Shown in pieces: positions 7,773 through 15,411 of a stretch of DNA of 41,104 nt. A program made the translations under genes and the position numbers. Source of the stretch: Candidatus Obscuribacter sp. (lineage in GTDB: Bacteria > Cyanobacteriota > Vampirovibrionia > Obscuribacterales > Obscuribacteraceae); the NCBI GenBank assembly GCA_016712465.1, contig JADJQZ010000004.1:1-41104 (forward strand), written 5' to 3'. Each line of letters starts with the position of its first letter. Positions within the stretch are counted from its first letter, which is position 1. The notes beneath the pieces are model-generated. The model saw only the letters and a list, made by a program, of their open reading frames with translations. It did not search any database and was not told the origin of the DNA.

Positions 7773-8357
7773 ATGCCACGAGTTTTTGCGTACTGTCGAG
7801 TTTCGACTGCTGACCAGAGCCCTAAGAATCAGGCTCTTGAGATAAAGGCGGCTGGATTTAAGGTTGAAAGTCGCCGGCTGATTGAGGAAAACATCAGCGG
7901 CTCAGTGGCGGCGGCGGAGCGCCCGGGCTTCATGAAGCTGGTGGATAGGATGGAGAAGGGCGACATCCTGGTGGTGACCAAGCTTGATCGCCTGGGGCGC
8001 AATGCCATGGATGTTCGTTCTACTGTTGAACTACTTGCCTCGTATGGAGTGAAGGTTCACTGCCTGGCTCTTGGAGGGGTGGATTTGACGAGCGCGGCCG
8101 GTCGGATGACCATGCAGGTTATCGCCGCCGTGGCTGAGTTCGAGAAGGACCTCCTGGTTGAGAGGACACGCTCTGGGATTGCCCGGGCCAGGGCCGCCGG
8201 CAAGCAGTTTGGGCGGCCGCCGTCGCTGGATGAGAAAGAGCGCAAGGCGGTGCTGAAGAGATTGCGTGCTGGCGTTGCTGTTGCCGAGGTTGCCCGGGAG
8301 TTCAATACCTCCAGGCAGACCATTCTGCGGGTGCGCGACGCGGTTCTTAGGGGCTAA
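7773..8357 (+). CDS. Serine recombinase, plasmid resolvase/invertase family
   Basis: 194-residue small serine recombinase. MPRVFAYCRVSTADQSPKNQ carries the catalytic Ser11. The family motifs VVTKLDRLGRN, TMQVIAAVAEFEKDLLVERT and GKQFGRPPSL follow in the normal order. A C-terminal helix-turn-helix closes it (VAEVAREFNTSRQTILRV). Unlike the Tn3 resolvase, it lies outside the transposon and has its own repeated upstream sites. The likeliest job is resolving plasmid dimers so that each daughter cell gets a copy; DNA inversion is an alternative, but no inverted crossover pair was seen. Codon use is more GC-rich than the toxin-antitoxin genes before it, suggesting a different origin. Confidence 0.92.
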   Translation: MPRVFAYCRVSTADQSPKNQALEIKAAGFKVESRRLIEENISGSVAAAERPGFMKLVDRMEKGDILVVTKLDRLGRNAMDVRSTVELLASYGVKVHCLALGGVDLTSAAGRMTMQVIAAVAEFEKDLLVERTRSGIARARAAGKQFGRPPSLDEKERKAVLKRLRAGVAVAEVAREFNTSRQTILRVRDAVLRG

Positions 8358-9451
8358 AGGAAATTCCGCCGAGGGCCGAGAGCGGTGCCGGCTTCCCGAT
8401 TGGCGCCAACCGGCCCTTGAGGAGATGATAGAGAATTTGGGGTGATTGAGAACAGACCTTCAGGGATGAAGCCATTGTGTCGATCCATCGGCAGAGATGC
8501 ACAGTTCAGCAAAGACTATTCAAGTGTCTCCGATGACTCCGAAAGAAGCAGCCTGAGTCAATTCTGTTAATCCGGACTCATTATATTCCGCCAATGCAAC
8601 TTCGTGGTGTTGCGAAAGATTGAGACTAAATCTTGCTCTTATCGAGAATGAATTTGTCTCATTACTCGCTGGGCGATCCGGATCGCTTCTGAAAGTGGCA
8701 TCTTAACTGGGTTGTCGAGGGTTCGCGGTGTAACGACTCTTTTGTAAATAAGTCGCAAAGCAAGGCTTGATCGATAGTAGTTGTGGTATGCGCGCTGAAA
8801 GTGGCTTAGCGCAAGCGTGCTAGGGGGTCCAACATTTCGTGAAGTGTTTTAAATGCCCATGGTTAAGCCATTTTCAAAATGAAATCAAGCGCCTAATGAA
8901 TTTGTCTGGCCAAGTTTTTCAGGCACTTGGCAGTAAAAGTCAAGCGACAGCTTGGTTTGAATCATTTATCACTGTGAAAGTGGACGGCGGTCATTTGCGA
9001 TCGCTAGAGTGAGGAATAAATTTTCCTCCCGCATTTTCGTGAATATCAACTCCAGACCAGCCTGAATTCTTCCATATAGCGTTTCTCTCCAGTCGTCCAG
9101 AACGACCAGGGCAGCAGTATCGTAAATCGGATGGTCGACAAGGTAGTTAAGATATCGAACCAGGGCAGGTCACTACCGGCTAAGTGTTAAGGGCTGCAGT
9201 TCTCCGGTTTGTTCTACTGATTACCCCGGAATTCATTTGCCGACAGAAAGTCTTTGTATAAGGAAGGCAAAAAGTTGACGCAGGTCTTGACGACGGATGG
9301 CGAAAGTACATTACTATGGGTTCATTGACAAAGGCCAAGGATTTCCGTGTGCTAGCTCCGAGAAGTCTTGGAGACTCCTGGCTAAAGTGGCCCGCTCTTT
9401 TCGGCATCTTCTGTTGGCAGCCTGTTCTATATTTCGAGAGGGACTACAGCA
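8358..9451. other. 1.1-kb region without a supported gene
   Basis: No frame here shows a recognisable family. Two direct-repeat families are visible. TGAAAGTGG occurs at 8690-8698, 8796-8804 and 8975-8983; AATGAATTTGTCT occurs at 8647-8659 and 8895-8907. Near the end two overlapping short frames exist: 9297-9470, 57 codons beginning MAKVHYYGF, and 9316-9495, 59 codons beginning MGSLTKAKDF. Neither has a clear ribosome binding site and they exclude each other, so neither is called. The stretch may be a decayed gene or a regulatory spacer. Confidence 0.55.
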
Positions 9452-11071
9452 TTGGCCAGGAAGAGATTGAAAGATCTGCCAAGAGCATCTGGTAAGTTGC
9501 GCACACAGGGGCAAGACCCACTGAGTAAAGGACCGGCTGGACCCTCCTTAAGGCAAAGCCACCCAGCTCTGGCGCTTGAACTGATTGACCAGGGACCGTA
9601 CTCCGCCGATGACCTGGTTGCCGGCTCCAACAGAGTCGTCCTCTGGCGACACGGGCGCTGTGGGCAGAAGATAAAGGTGTCTGTTGCAGTGCGGTGCCGG
9701 GCCTGGGATGAAGGCTCTGCCTATCAAGGCTGTTATAAGTGCGCCGGGAGGGAAGAGCCTTTACCGAGACCGGCACAGGTCATACCGAAATGGCTACAGA
9801 GCCAGTGCATACCGGACAAGAAGCGCTTGACCAAGATAAAGGATATATCGCCCTGGTCGCAAACTTACTGGCAATTCAATTGTCCCAAGGGCTCAGGGAA
9901 AGTCTTTTCTTCCCGCATAGTAGATAGGTTGAATCCAGCAGATGATACTGAAAAGCAAGGCTGCCCTTGTGCAAGATGTTACAAGGGAGAGCGCCGGAAT
10001 ATCTTCTTGCAGAAAGAGACGAGCCTCGATCTTGTGGCGATGTATCTCACTACCGGTGTTAATCTAGGGTTTGACCCAAAGAGACTGCCGGTAACATCGA
10101 GAGTGCGCTGGCGGTGTGATAAGGATTCAAGCCACCTATTCTCGCGAAGCCTGCTTGAACTTGAAGAGAATGGCTGCCCCAAGTGCCGGGATGAAGAACC
10201 GGACACTCTGGCAGCGGAAAGGTACAGGCACATAGTGAGGGAATTTCTGTTCGTTCGAGGCTTTCCAGACCGGGCGCCCGCGAGTCTCAAGCCGGGAAGT
10301 AACCTGGTGGCTGCTTTTAGGTGTTCTGCCGGTCACACATTTGAGAAAGCAATATACAGGCGAACTCAAAAGAACGACCCGGAAAACTGCCCCTATTGCG
10401 CTGGTAAAAGATCGGATGCCCCAAGGTTGTTTAGCCTGTTTCCGTATCTTCTGAAAAGCTGGGACGCTCATAACAATGTGGAGATAGACAGAAGCACCGG
10501 CGAGCCGGTAGCGATAGAACCTGACGAAGTACTGGCTGATTCCCACAAGAGATATTGGTTCACTTGCCCGGCCGGGCATAGCTACCAAGCATCAGCCCAA
10601 GAAATAGTAGACCGCGCTGATCAGTGCCCAAATTGTACTCTCTTGCCAAATTCCGTGGACAACGTGAGACCTGAAATAACAGGCCAGTGGGATACGGAAA
10701 GAAACGGAGAGCGAACTCCTTGGAATACAGCTGCCGGTTCAACACTGAAAGCCTTTTGGCGGTGCCAGGCCGGACCTGACCATGTATGGCAGGCAAAAGT
10801 CTACAAGAGAGCGCTTGAGAGAAATGGATGCCCATACTGCGCCAATAGAAGGCTATCGGTAACAAACTCTCTAAAAGCAATATATCCAGAGCTGGCTAAA
10901 TTGATGAACAAGGAAGACAACGATGGTATTGGAGCCGCAGAAATAATTGCAGCTACAAAGGAGCCACTTTACTGGCGTTGCGAATGCACAAAAGTGTACA
11001 AGCGGGTGATACAGCATATGGTCGAGAGAGGACCAGGCTGCAACGAGTGCAGGCAGATGCGCAGGCTATAA
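9452..11071 (+). CDS. Multi-zinc-ribbon protein (PF14311-like), seven modules
   Basis: 539-residue protein built almost entirely of zinc-ribbon units of the 'probable zinc-ribbon' type (PF14311/DUF4379). Each has an aromatic-x-C strand, often a His-x-W/F/Y strand, and a closing CPxC-type knuckle. Cysteine pairs lie near residues 70/94-97, 144/171-176, 222/242-245, 291/313-316, 372/392-395, 438/460-463 and 510/530-533. Clearest units: AFRCSAGHTFEKAIYRR with NCPYC, and FWRCQAGPDHVWQAKVYKR with GCPYC. Between units the family spacer (YPELAKLMNKEDN-type) is present. TTG 9452 is the start, with GAGAGGGA about nine bases upstream. No nuclease or other catalytic domain is visible. Such arrays usually bind nucleic acid or partner proteins, so binding is the inferred role. 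It ends in GCNECRQMRR, nearly the same as the ending of the paralogue at 34535. Confidence 0.85.
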   Translation: MARKRLKDLPRASGKLRTQGQDPLSKGPAGPSLRQSHPALALELIDQGPYSADDLVAGSNRVVLWRHGRCGQKIKVSVAVRCRAWDEGSAYQGCYKCAGREEPLPRPAQVIPKWLQSQCIPDKKRLTKIKDISPWSQTYWQFNCPKGSGKVFSSRIVDRLNPADDTEKQGCPCARCYKGERRNIFLQKETSLDLVAMYLTTGVNLGFDPKRLPVTSRVRWRCDKDSSHLFSRSLLELEENGCPKCRDEEPDTLAAERYRHIVREFLFVRGFPDRAPASLKPGSNLVAAFRCSAGHTFEKAIYRRTQKNDPENCPYCAGKRSDAPRLFSLFPYLLKSWDAHNNVEIDRSTGEPVAIEPDEVLADSHKRYWFTCPAGHSYQASAQEIVDRADQCPNCTLLPNSVDNVRPEITGQWDTERNGERTPWNTAAGSTLKAFWRCQAGPDHVWQAKVYKRALERNGCPYCANRRLSVTNSLKAIYPELAKLMNKEDNDGIGAAEIIAATKEPLYWRCECTKVYKRVIQHMVERGPGCNECRQMRRL

Positions 11072-11340
11072 AAATGATTAGCAAGCAGCTCATCTCCTTG
11101 AGCCGTTTTCCAAAATACCTGGGAACACAAAAGCACACCCCAGAGCAACAGGGTGAGAGCGTGAGTGATACGGGCTCTTGGCAGGCTCCCTCGCGGCAAT
11201 GATGCTGTAATCGAAAGACGGCTGAATCTTTGAATTCAGATCTTCCAGCCTGAGGTATCGAAAAGCTGGACTTAATCCTAATGATCCTTCTGCCCTGCAT
11301 TGATTCGCGGCGGCAGTAATATTGAATTGGAGTCACAAAA

Positions 11341-11871
11341 ATGACAAGTCCAAATACAAATGGACCGCCGCCAACCCCATGGCGACGGCGTCTTGCTCAG
11401 GAGCCGCCACCAAGCAGTAATGTGGCCGACTCCTACTTCGAGCGCTTGATGCGCTATATCCCAGCCGACATAGTGGCCGGATATGTGGCCATCGACGGCA
11501 TTTTGAAAGACGGAGGGAACAGCCCCTTGTGGCTGACCTGGTCGGTCTTTGTTTCACTGTTAGTGCTGACACCACTCTACGTCTGCTATATCAAGACGGC
11601 ACCACCGGGAGTGCTCTTCAGTAAGACATTTCACTGGGTGGCATCGATGCTGGCTTTCAGCGCTTGGGTCTTTGCCCTGGGCGGACCGTTTGCCGTGACC
11701 TTTGATTGGTATAGACCGGTGTACGGCTCTGTTCTGCTCATCCTTACTACATTGACGCTGCCGGTGCTGGAAAGCATCTTCTATGGAGGAAGACCTCCTT
11801 CGCCGCCGGCAGCACCAGAGCTTCCACCACCGCCGAATAATCTGAATTCAGGAAATGAACAACATGACTAA
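11341..11871 (+). CDS. Membrane protein of unknown function
   Basis: 176 residues. A proline-rich cytoplasmic N-terminus (about 1-30) precedes YFERLMRYIPADIVAGYVAI, then three likely transmembrane helices near residues 60-82, 95-118 and 126-145, and a proline-rich tail (PPSPPAAPELPPPP). The opening Y-F-E-R-L-x-x-Y-I-P-A-D-x-V is a pattern I have seen in uncharacterised bacterial inner-membrane proteins, but I cannot name a family. GGAG lies about ten bases before the ATG. It overlaps the next gene by 8 bp, so the two are probably made together. Confidence 0.78.
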   Translation: MTSPNTNGPPPTPWRRRLAQEPPPSSNVADSYFERLMRYIPADIVAGYVAIDGILKDGGNSPLWLTWSVFVSLLVLTPLYVCYIKTAPPGVLFSKTFHWVASMLAFSAWVFALGGPFAVTFDWYRPVYGSVLLILTTLTLPVLESIFYGGRPPSPPAAPELPPPPNNLNSGNEQHD

Positions 11872-12703
11872 ACTCAAGAAACCAAAGGCTGAGCAGCCGG
11901 TCCTAGATCTATTGATAGAGGCCAGTGCGGCTGCGGCAGTACTAATTACTCGACGGCGCAGGCTGTTCCGTACCGGTGGTTCAACCTTTGTAGGCGAGCT
12001 ATTGCGCAAGGATGGCAAGATCTGGCTCAAAGCCAGTCTTCCTGTGGCAAGCATCGAACGCAACAACTGGGATCTCGCTCATGAGACGGCGGCGCGGTAC
12101 AAGAAGGAGTTTGGGCAGAGCCCATACATAGAGCCAGACCGCACTGGTGGCCGGTATGACGCCCTAGTGCAAGCAGGCAGAGCCAAAGACCCGGTCATGT
12201 CGCCAGTGGAAGCTGTTCCGGGCAGAGCTGCCTGGGACCCCAACGCCATGATTGAGAGCCTCATGCCGAAGATTCCCCATGTGGGTCTTGCCGGCAATAT
12301 GGGAATTCCAGGCTTTGGAGGGCGGGGCAATGCCGGCATCGGTGGATTTGGAATCCCGGATTTGAATATGGGAATGGGGCAAGGTCTTGCACAATTTGGA
12401 CCGGCCGGTCAGAGCCAGGACGTCATGGACCTGCTCAAGCAGGCAGGGGGCGGCGCTACGGAGGAGACTGAGATTTCGGTTCCGGCACTTCGAGAAGTGG
12501 CTGGATTTGAGAAGTTGCCTGCCGGTACAGCGAAGATGCTTGAGGTGGAAGCCTCGCAGCTTCTTCTTTCGCAGATGCCGGGGCTGCCTGCCGCTGCTCA
12601 CAACCGAGCCAGTCTGGCTGCTATTGCCAAGCTGCCGCAGTGTTCCCGGGTGCTCAGAGCATTCCTTTCAGGGGTGGAAGTTTCGGAAGTCGAATCTGAC
12701 TGA
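11864..12703 (+). CDS. Glycine/methionine-rich protein of unknown function
   Basis: About 279 residues, family not recognised. The N-terminal third is charged (residues 1-110). The middle (about 140-190) is rich in Gly, Met, Pro and Asn, e.g. GIPGFGGRGNAGIGGFGIPD, and is probably disordered. The C-terminal third is helical with leucines. No signal peptide. ATG 11864 is chosen because AGGAA ends nine bases upstream; ATG 11855 would leave no spacing. It overlaps the membrane-protein gene by 8 bp, so an association with that protein is plausible. Confidence 0.72.
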   Translation: MTKLKKPKAEQPVLDLLIEASAAAAVLITRRRRLFRTGGSTFVGELLRKDGKIWLKASLPVASIERNNWDLAHETAARYKKEFGQSPYIEPDRTGGRYDALVQAGRAKDPVMSPVEAVPGRAAWDPNAMIESLMPKIPHVGLAGNMGIPGFGGRGNAGIGGFGIPDLNMGMGQGLAQFGPAGQSQDVMDLLKQAGGGATEETEISVPALREVAGFEKLPAGTAKMLEVEASQLLLSQMPGLPAAAHNRASLAAIAKLPQCSRVLRAFLSGVEVSEVESD

Positions 12704-12709
12704 ATCATG

Positions 12710-12757
12710 AGCTTTGGCGCCGTAATCCAAAGCTGATTCTGAAAATAGTCAGCTTTG
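12710..12757 (+). promoter_or_regulatory. Alternative hairpins between 12703 and the beta-helix gene
   Basis: AGCTTTGG (12710-12717) can pair with CCAAAGCT (12727-12734). The same middle segment, read as CAAAGCTGA (12728-12736), can pair instead with TCAGCTTTG (12749-12757). The two stems exclude each other, the geometry used by attenuators. No U-tract follows either stem, so it may instead be a repeated operator. Confidence 0.5.
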
Positions 12758-12962
12758 ACCTTGCGGTGCCAGGCAGTAGCTGTCATACGCAAGTTTGGGG
12801 CTGTCCCAAGCAAGCAGCAAGGCAGTAGTTAAGCGCAGGGAGGCATCGGTATTGCCGGTGCGGCTTTGTGCTGCCCGCAAGTTAGTCCGGATCAAATAGC
12901 TGACCCAGTGCTTCGAAGCAGGCGTCGGCAACAAACAAACCTCAATCAAAAAGGTAAAGCAA

Positions 12963-15122
12963 ATGGCTACAAAATACGTAGACTTCAATGGCGGCAATGA
13001 TGGAAACAACGGCTCCTCATTTGCCCTGCGCAAGAAAACCCTTTCATCGGCAGCGGCCGTAGCAGCCGCCGGCGACGTCATCCGCGTCATGGGGAAACCA
13101 TCAACAAATTCAGGGACAGCCACGTGGACGAAAGGCTCGCCCCTGGTGACGTTGTCGGCAGCGATCAACCAGGCAATCTACAATGATGGCGCATGGACGG
13201 CTGCTGCAAACGTAACCGCGACAGCCAACACTACTTCGCCCACCCCGAAGCAGGGCACCAATGCATCAAAGCTGGCTTGCGCGGCAGGCTTCACGACAGG
13301 AATGATAGGCTATTTCGCTACTGGTGCCTTGAACTTAAGCGCCTACGAACAAGTATCGTTCTGGATTCAATGCAGTACAGCACTTGCTTCCGGTGCACTG
13401 TCTCTGGACCTTTGCAGTGATAACGCAGGTGCGACGGTAGTTCACTCCTTCCCAATCAACGTGGCACTGAATGCTAACCAGTGGACAGCGGTGACCGTAG
13501 ACAACGCGGCTGCGCTGAGTGCTTCGATTCAGAGCGTGCGCTTGAGTGCCGTTTCGTCGATGGCGAGCAAAAACGTCTTGATTGACAACATCTTCGCGGC
13601 AAAAGCTAAGGGAGCAGCAGATTGCTTGACGCTGAACACCCTGATCTCGCCTGACAACGCGACATGGTATCCGGTGCAGAGCGTAAACGGCACCACCGTC
13701 TATGTAGACGCGCAGCAGGCGACCGCCGCGACGGCAGCGAAAGGCTATCGAGGTGCTACTGGTTCCAGCACCTTCTACATGTTGCAGCCGACGGTGGTTT
13801 CGATCGGCACCGGCAACACTGTCTATGATCAGGTGTTTTCAGCCAACGGAGCTAGTGGCAACCCCATCGTCATCTCCGGTGGTTGGAATACCACCGATAT
13901 GTCCACACAGGACGGCTGGACCACAATTGACCGGCGAGACTGGGCCGCTTCCGGTATCAACCTGAGCGGTACCACCGGTCATATTACGGTAGAGAAATTC
14001 AACTTCGCCAGAGCCGCTCGCCCGCTTGGCTTGGTCTCAACTGCGCGGGGCTACAGCTTCAATAATAGCGGCTGTGCTGGAACCGGCTCGTTCTCAAGCA
14101 TGCCGACCAGGGCAGTGACTGTTGCCGGGTCTAATTTCATCAACTGCTCAGGCACGACGGCGATTCTGAACATCCCGGCCACTGCTAACTACCAGGCGGA
14201 CAACAAGAACTGGAGCGTAACCAATACCAAGGTATGGGGTGCGTCAGTGGGTGGCATCAAACTTGCTCCCTTTACCTCATCACCGTTTGCGACCATAGCC
14301 GGTTGCGACTGTTCCGGCAACACCGGCATTGGTATCGATGTGCAGTCGCCATGCTACTTCCGGGACAACACCGCAGAAGGCAATAGCACTTTTGGTATTA
14401 ACTTCCAGAGCTTGGAAGAGGCCGTGGCCTACAACCTGGTGGCAAGAGGAAATGCTCAGGGTGAAGTGCAGCTCAACAATGCAGAAGTGGAAATCTATGG
14501 TTTGGACACAAACACGGTGGGCGGCTCTGCTGCGGCACAGATTTCCATTCCGAACAATGCCGGCGGTCGCGCTGTCGTCTACAACTGGTCACAGTACACC
14601 GGTGGTGCGCCGGCTGCGCAGTTGACCAAGCTTGGGAACCCTGCCACCAACCAGGCAGCAGGCAACACCGTAAATTCGCAGAAAGAGGGGGGCAACGCTG
14701 CCAACAACAGTGTTTACACCGACTTCGGTACGGTGACGACAACGGGAGTGGTTGGACAGCCTGGTTCAGGTATCGCCTGGAAGCTGACTCCTAATGCCAA
14801 AGCCCTGGCGGATAGCCCGCTTAAGGTAAACGTCGGCAAGGTGGCTTGCCCGGCAAATGTGCCGACGACTATCAAGTACTGGGCGAAGCACAGTGCAGCA
14901 AGCGGCATTAGTTCGCGCCTGCGGGTGCCTGGCGGCCGCTATGCCGGTGTTGGATCTCCTGGAGCCGATGTGGTGTCGGCGACGGTGAGCGGAACGGCAT
15001 TTGCGCAGTACTCAGTGACCTTCACGCCCACAGAGAACTGTGTCGTGGACGTTTTCTTCGAGACATGGGGCTCTACCACCCAGAACGCGACGGTCAGCGG
15101 ACCTGTCGCAATCAGCCAGTAA
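12963..15122 (+). CDS. Large beta-helix / jelly-roll structural protein
   Basis: 719 residues, rich in Ala, Thr, Asn, Ser and Gly, few charges. Residues 1-40 (MATKYVDFNGGNDGNNGSSF, then AAAVAAAGDVIRV) look like the start of a right-handed parallel beta-helix cap. Residues about 95-215 resemble a carbohydrate-binding jelly roll (FWIQCSTALASGALSLDL, then VLIDNIFA). Residues about 275-545 form repeated short beta turns (GNPIVISGG, GHITVEKFNF, NTGIGIDVQSPCYFRDN), as in pectate-lyase-like helices. Residues 590-719 give another beta sandwich. No signal peptide. ATG has AAAGG upstream. No catalytic residues of a known lyase are evident. It precedes a small YD-like gene and the RHS gene, so a surface or appendage role is inferred. 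Confidence 0.78.
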   Translation: MATKYVDFNGGNDGNNGSSFALRKKTLSSAAAVAAAGDVIRVMGKPSTNSGTATWTKGSPLVTLSAAINQAIYNDGAWTAAANVTATANTTSPTPKQGTNASKLACAAGFTTGMIGYFATGALNLSAYEQVSFWIQCSTALASGALSLDLCSDNAGATVVHSFPINVALNANQWTAVTVDNAAALSASIQSVRLSAVSSMASKNVLIDNIFAAKAKGAADCLTLNTLISPDNATWYPVQSVNGTTVYVDAQQATAATAAKGYRGATGSSTFYMLQPTVVSIGTGNTVYDQVFSANGASGNPIVISGGWNTTDMSTQDGWTTIDRRDWAASGINLSGTTGHITVEKFNFARAARPLGLVSTARGYSFNNSGCAGTGSFSSMPTRAVTVAGSNFINCSGTTAILNIPATANYQADNKNWSVTNTKVWGASVGGIKLAPFTSSPFATIAGCDCSGNTGIGIDVQSPCYFRDNTAEGNSTFGINFQSLEEAVAYNLVARGNAQGEVQLNNAEVEIYGLDTNTVGGSAAAQISIPNNAGGRAVVYNWSQYTGGAPAAQLTKLGNPATNQAAGNTVNSQKEGGNAANNSVYTDFGTVTTTGVVGQPGSGIAWKLTPNAKALADSPLKVNVGKVACPANVPTTIKYWAKHSAASGISSRLRVPGGRYAGVGSPGADVVSATVSGTAFAQYSVTFTPTENCVVDVFFETWGSTTQNATVSGPVAISQ

Positions 15123-15144
15123 ACACAAGAAGGAGAAGCAAGAA

Positions 15145-15399
15145 ATGGCTACAAAGACCTTCGATTTAGGCGCGTTCGCCTATCAGGCAGCACCATTCAT
15201 TTGGGGCTCACTTCAAGACTTGAGCGGCATGACCAATGTCTATCAGGCTGCTCCGCAGCTTGGTGTGCAAGACATGCCCGGCACGGATTTTGTCATGGAC
15301 ACAAGAGGTCGGCTGACGAATGTCAACCTGACCAATGGTCAATCGCAGACCCACAACCTCGATGACGCGGGCAACCGTACGTCAATTGTGACGGCATAG
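15145..15399 (+). CDS. Small protein with a YD-repeat-like C-terminus
   Basis: 84 residues starting at ATG 15145, with AAGGAG nine bases upstream. The first half (MATKTFDLGAFAYQAAPFIW) has the same MATK-x-x-D opening as the preceding 719-residue protein. The last 30 residues (RGRLTNVNLTNGQSQTHNL, then DDAGNRTSI) match the G-R-L-T...Y-D-x-x-G-N-R-T pattern of RHS/YD repeats, with the Tyr replaced by Leu. It is thus a single-repeat relative of the giant protein encoded 12 bp downstream. It could be a structural subunit, an adaptor or a relic of the RHS N-terminus; I cannot decide. Confidence 0.75.
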   Translation: MATKTFDLGAFAYQAAPFIWGSLQDLSGMTNVYQAAPQLGVQDMPGTDFVMDTRGRLTNVNLTNGQSQTHNLDDAGNRTSIVTA

Positions 15400-15411
15400 C
15401 AGGAGAGGAAG

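Noticed and set aside
9297..9495. Two overlapping short frames (MAKVHYYGF..., MGSLTKAKDF...) before the zinc-ribbon gene
   Set aside because: They exclude each other, lack clear ribosome binding sites and match no family; kept only as a remark.
10136..10588. 150-codon minus-strand frame inside the zinc-ribbon gene
   Set aside because: The plus strand shows regular Cys-pair modules through this whole stretch; the opposite frame is a shadow.
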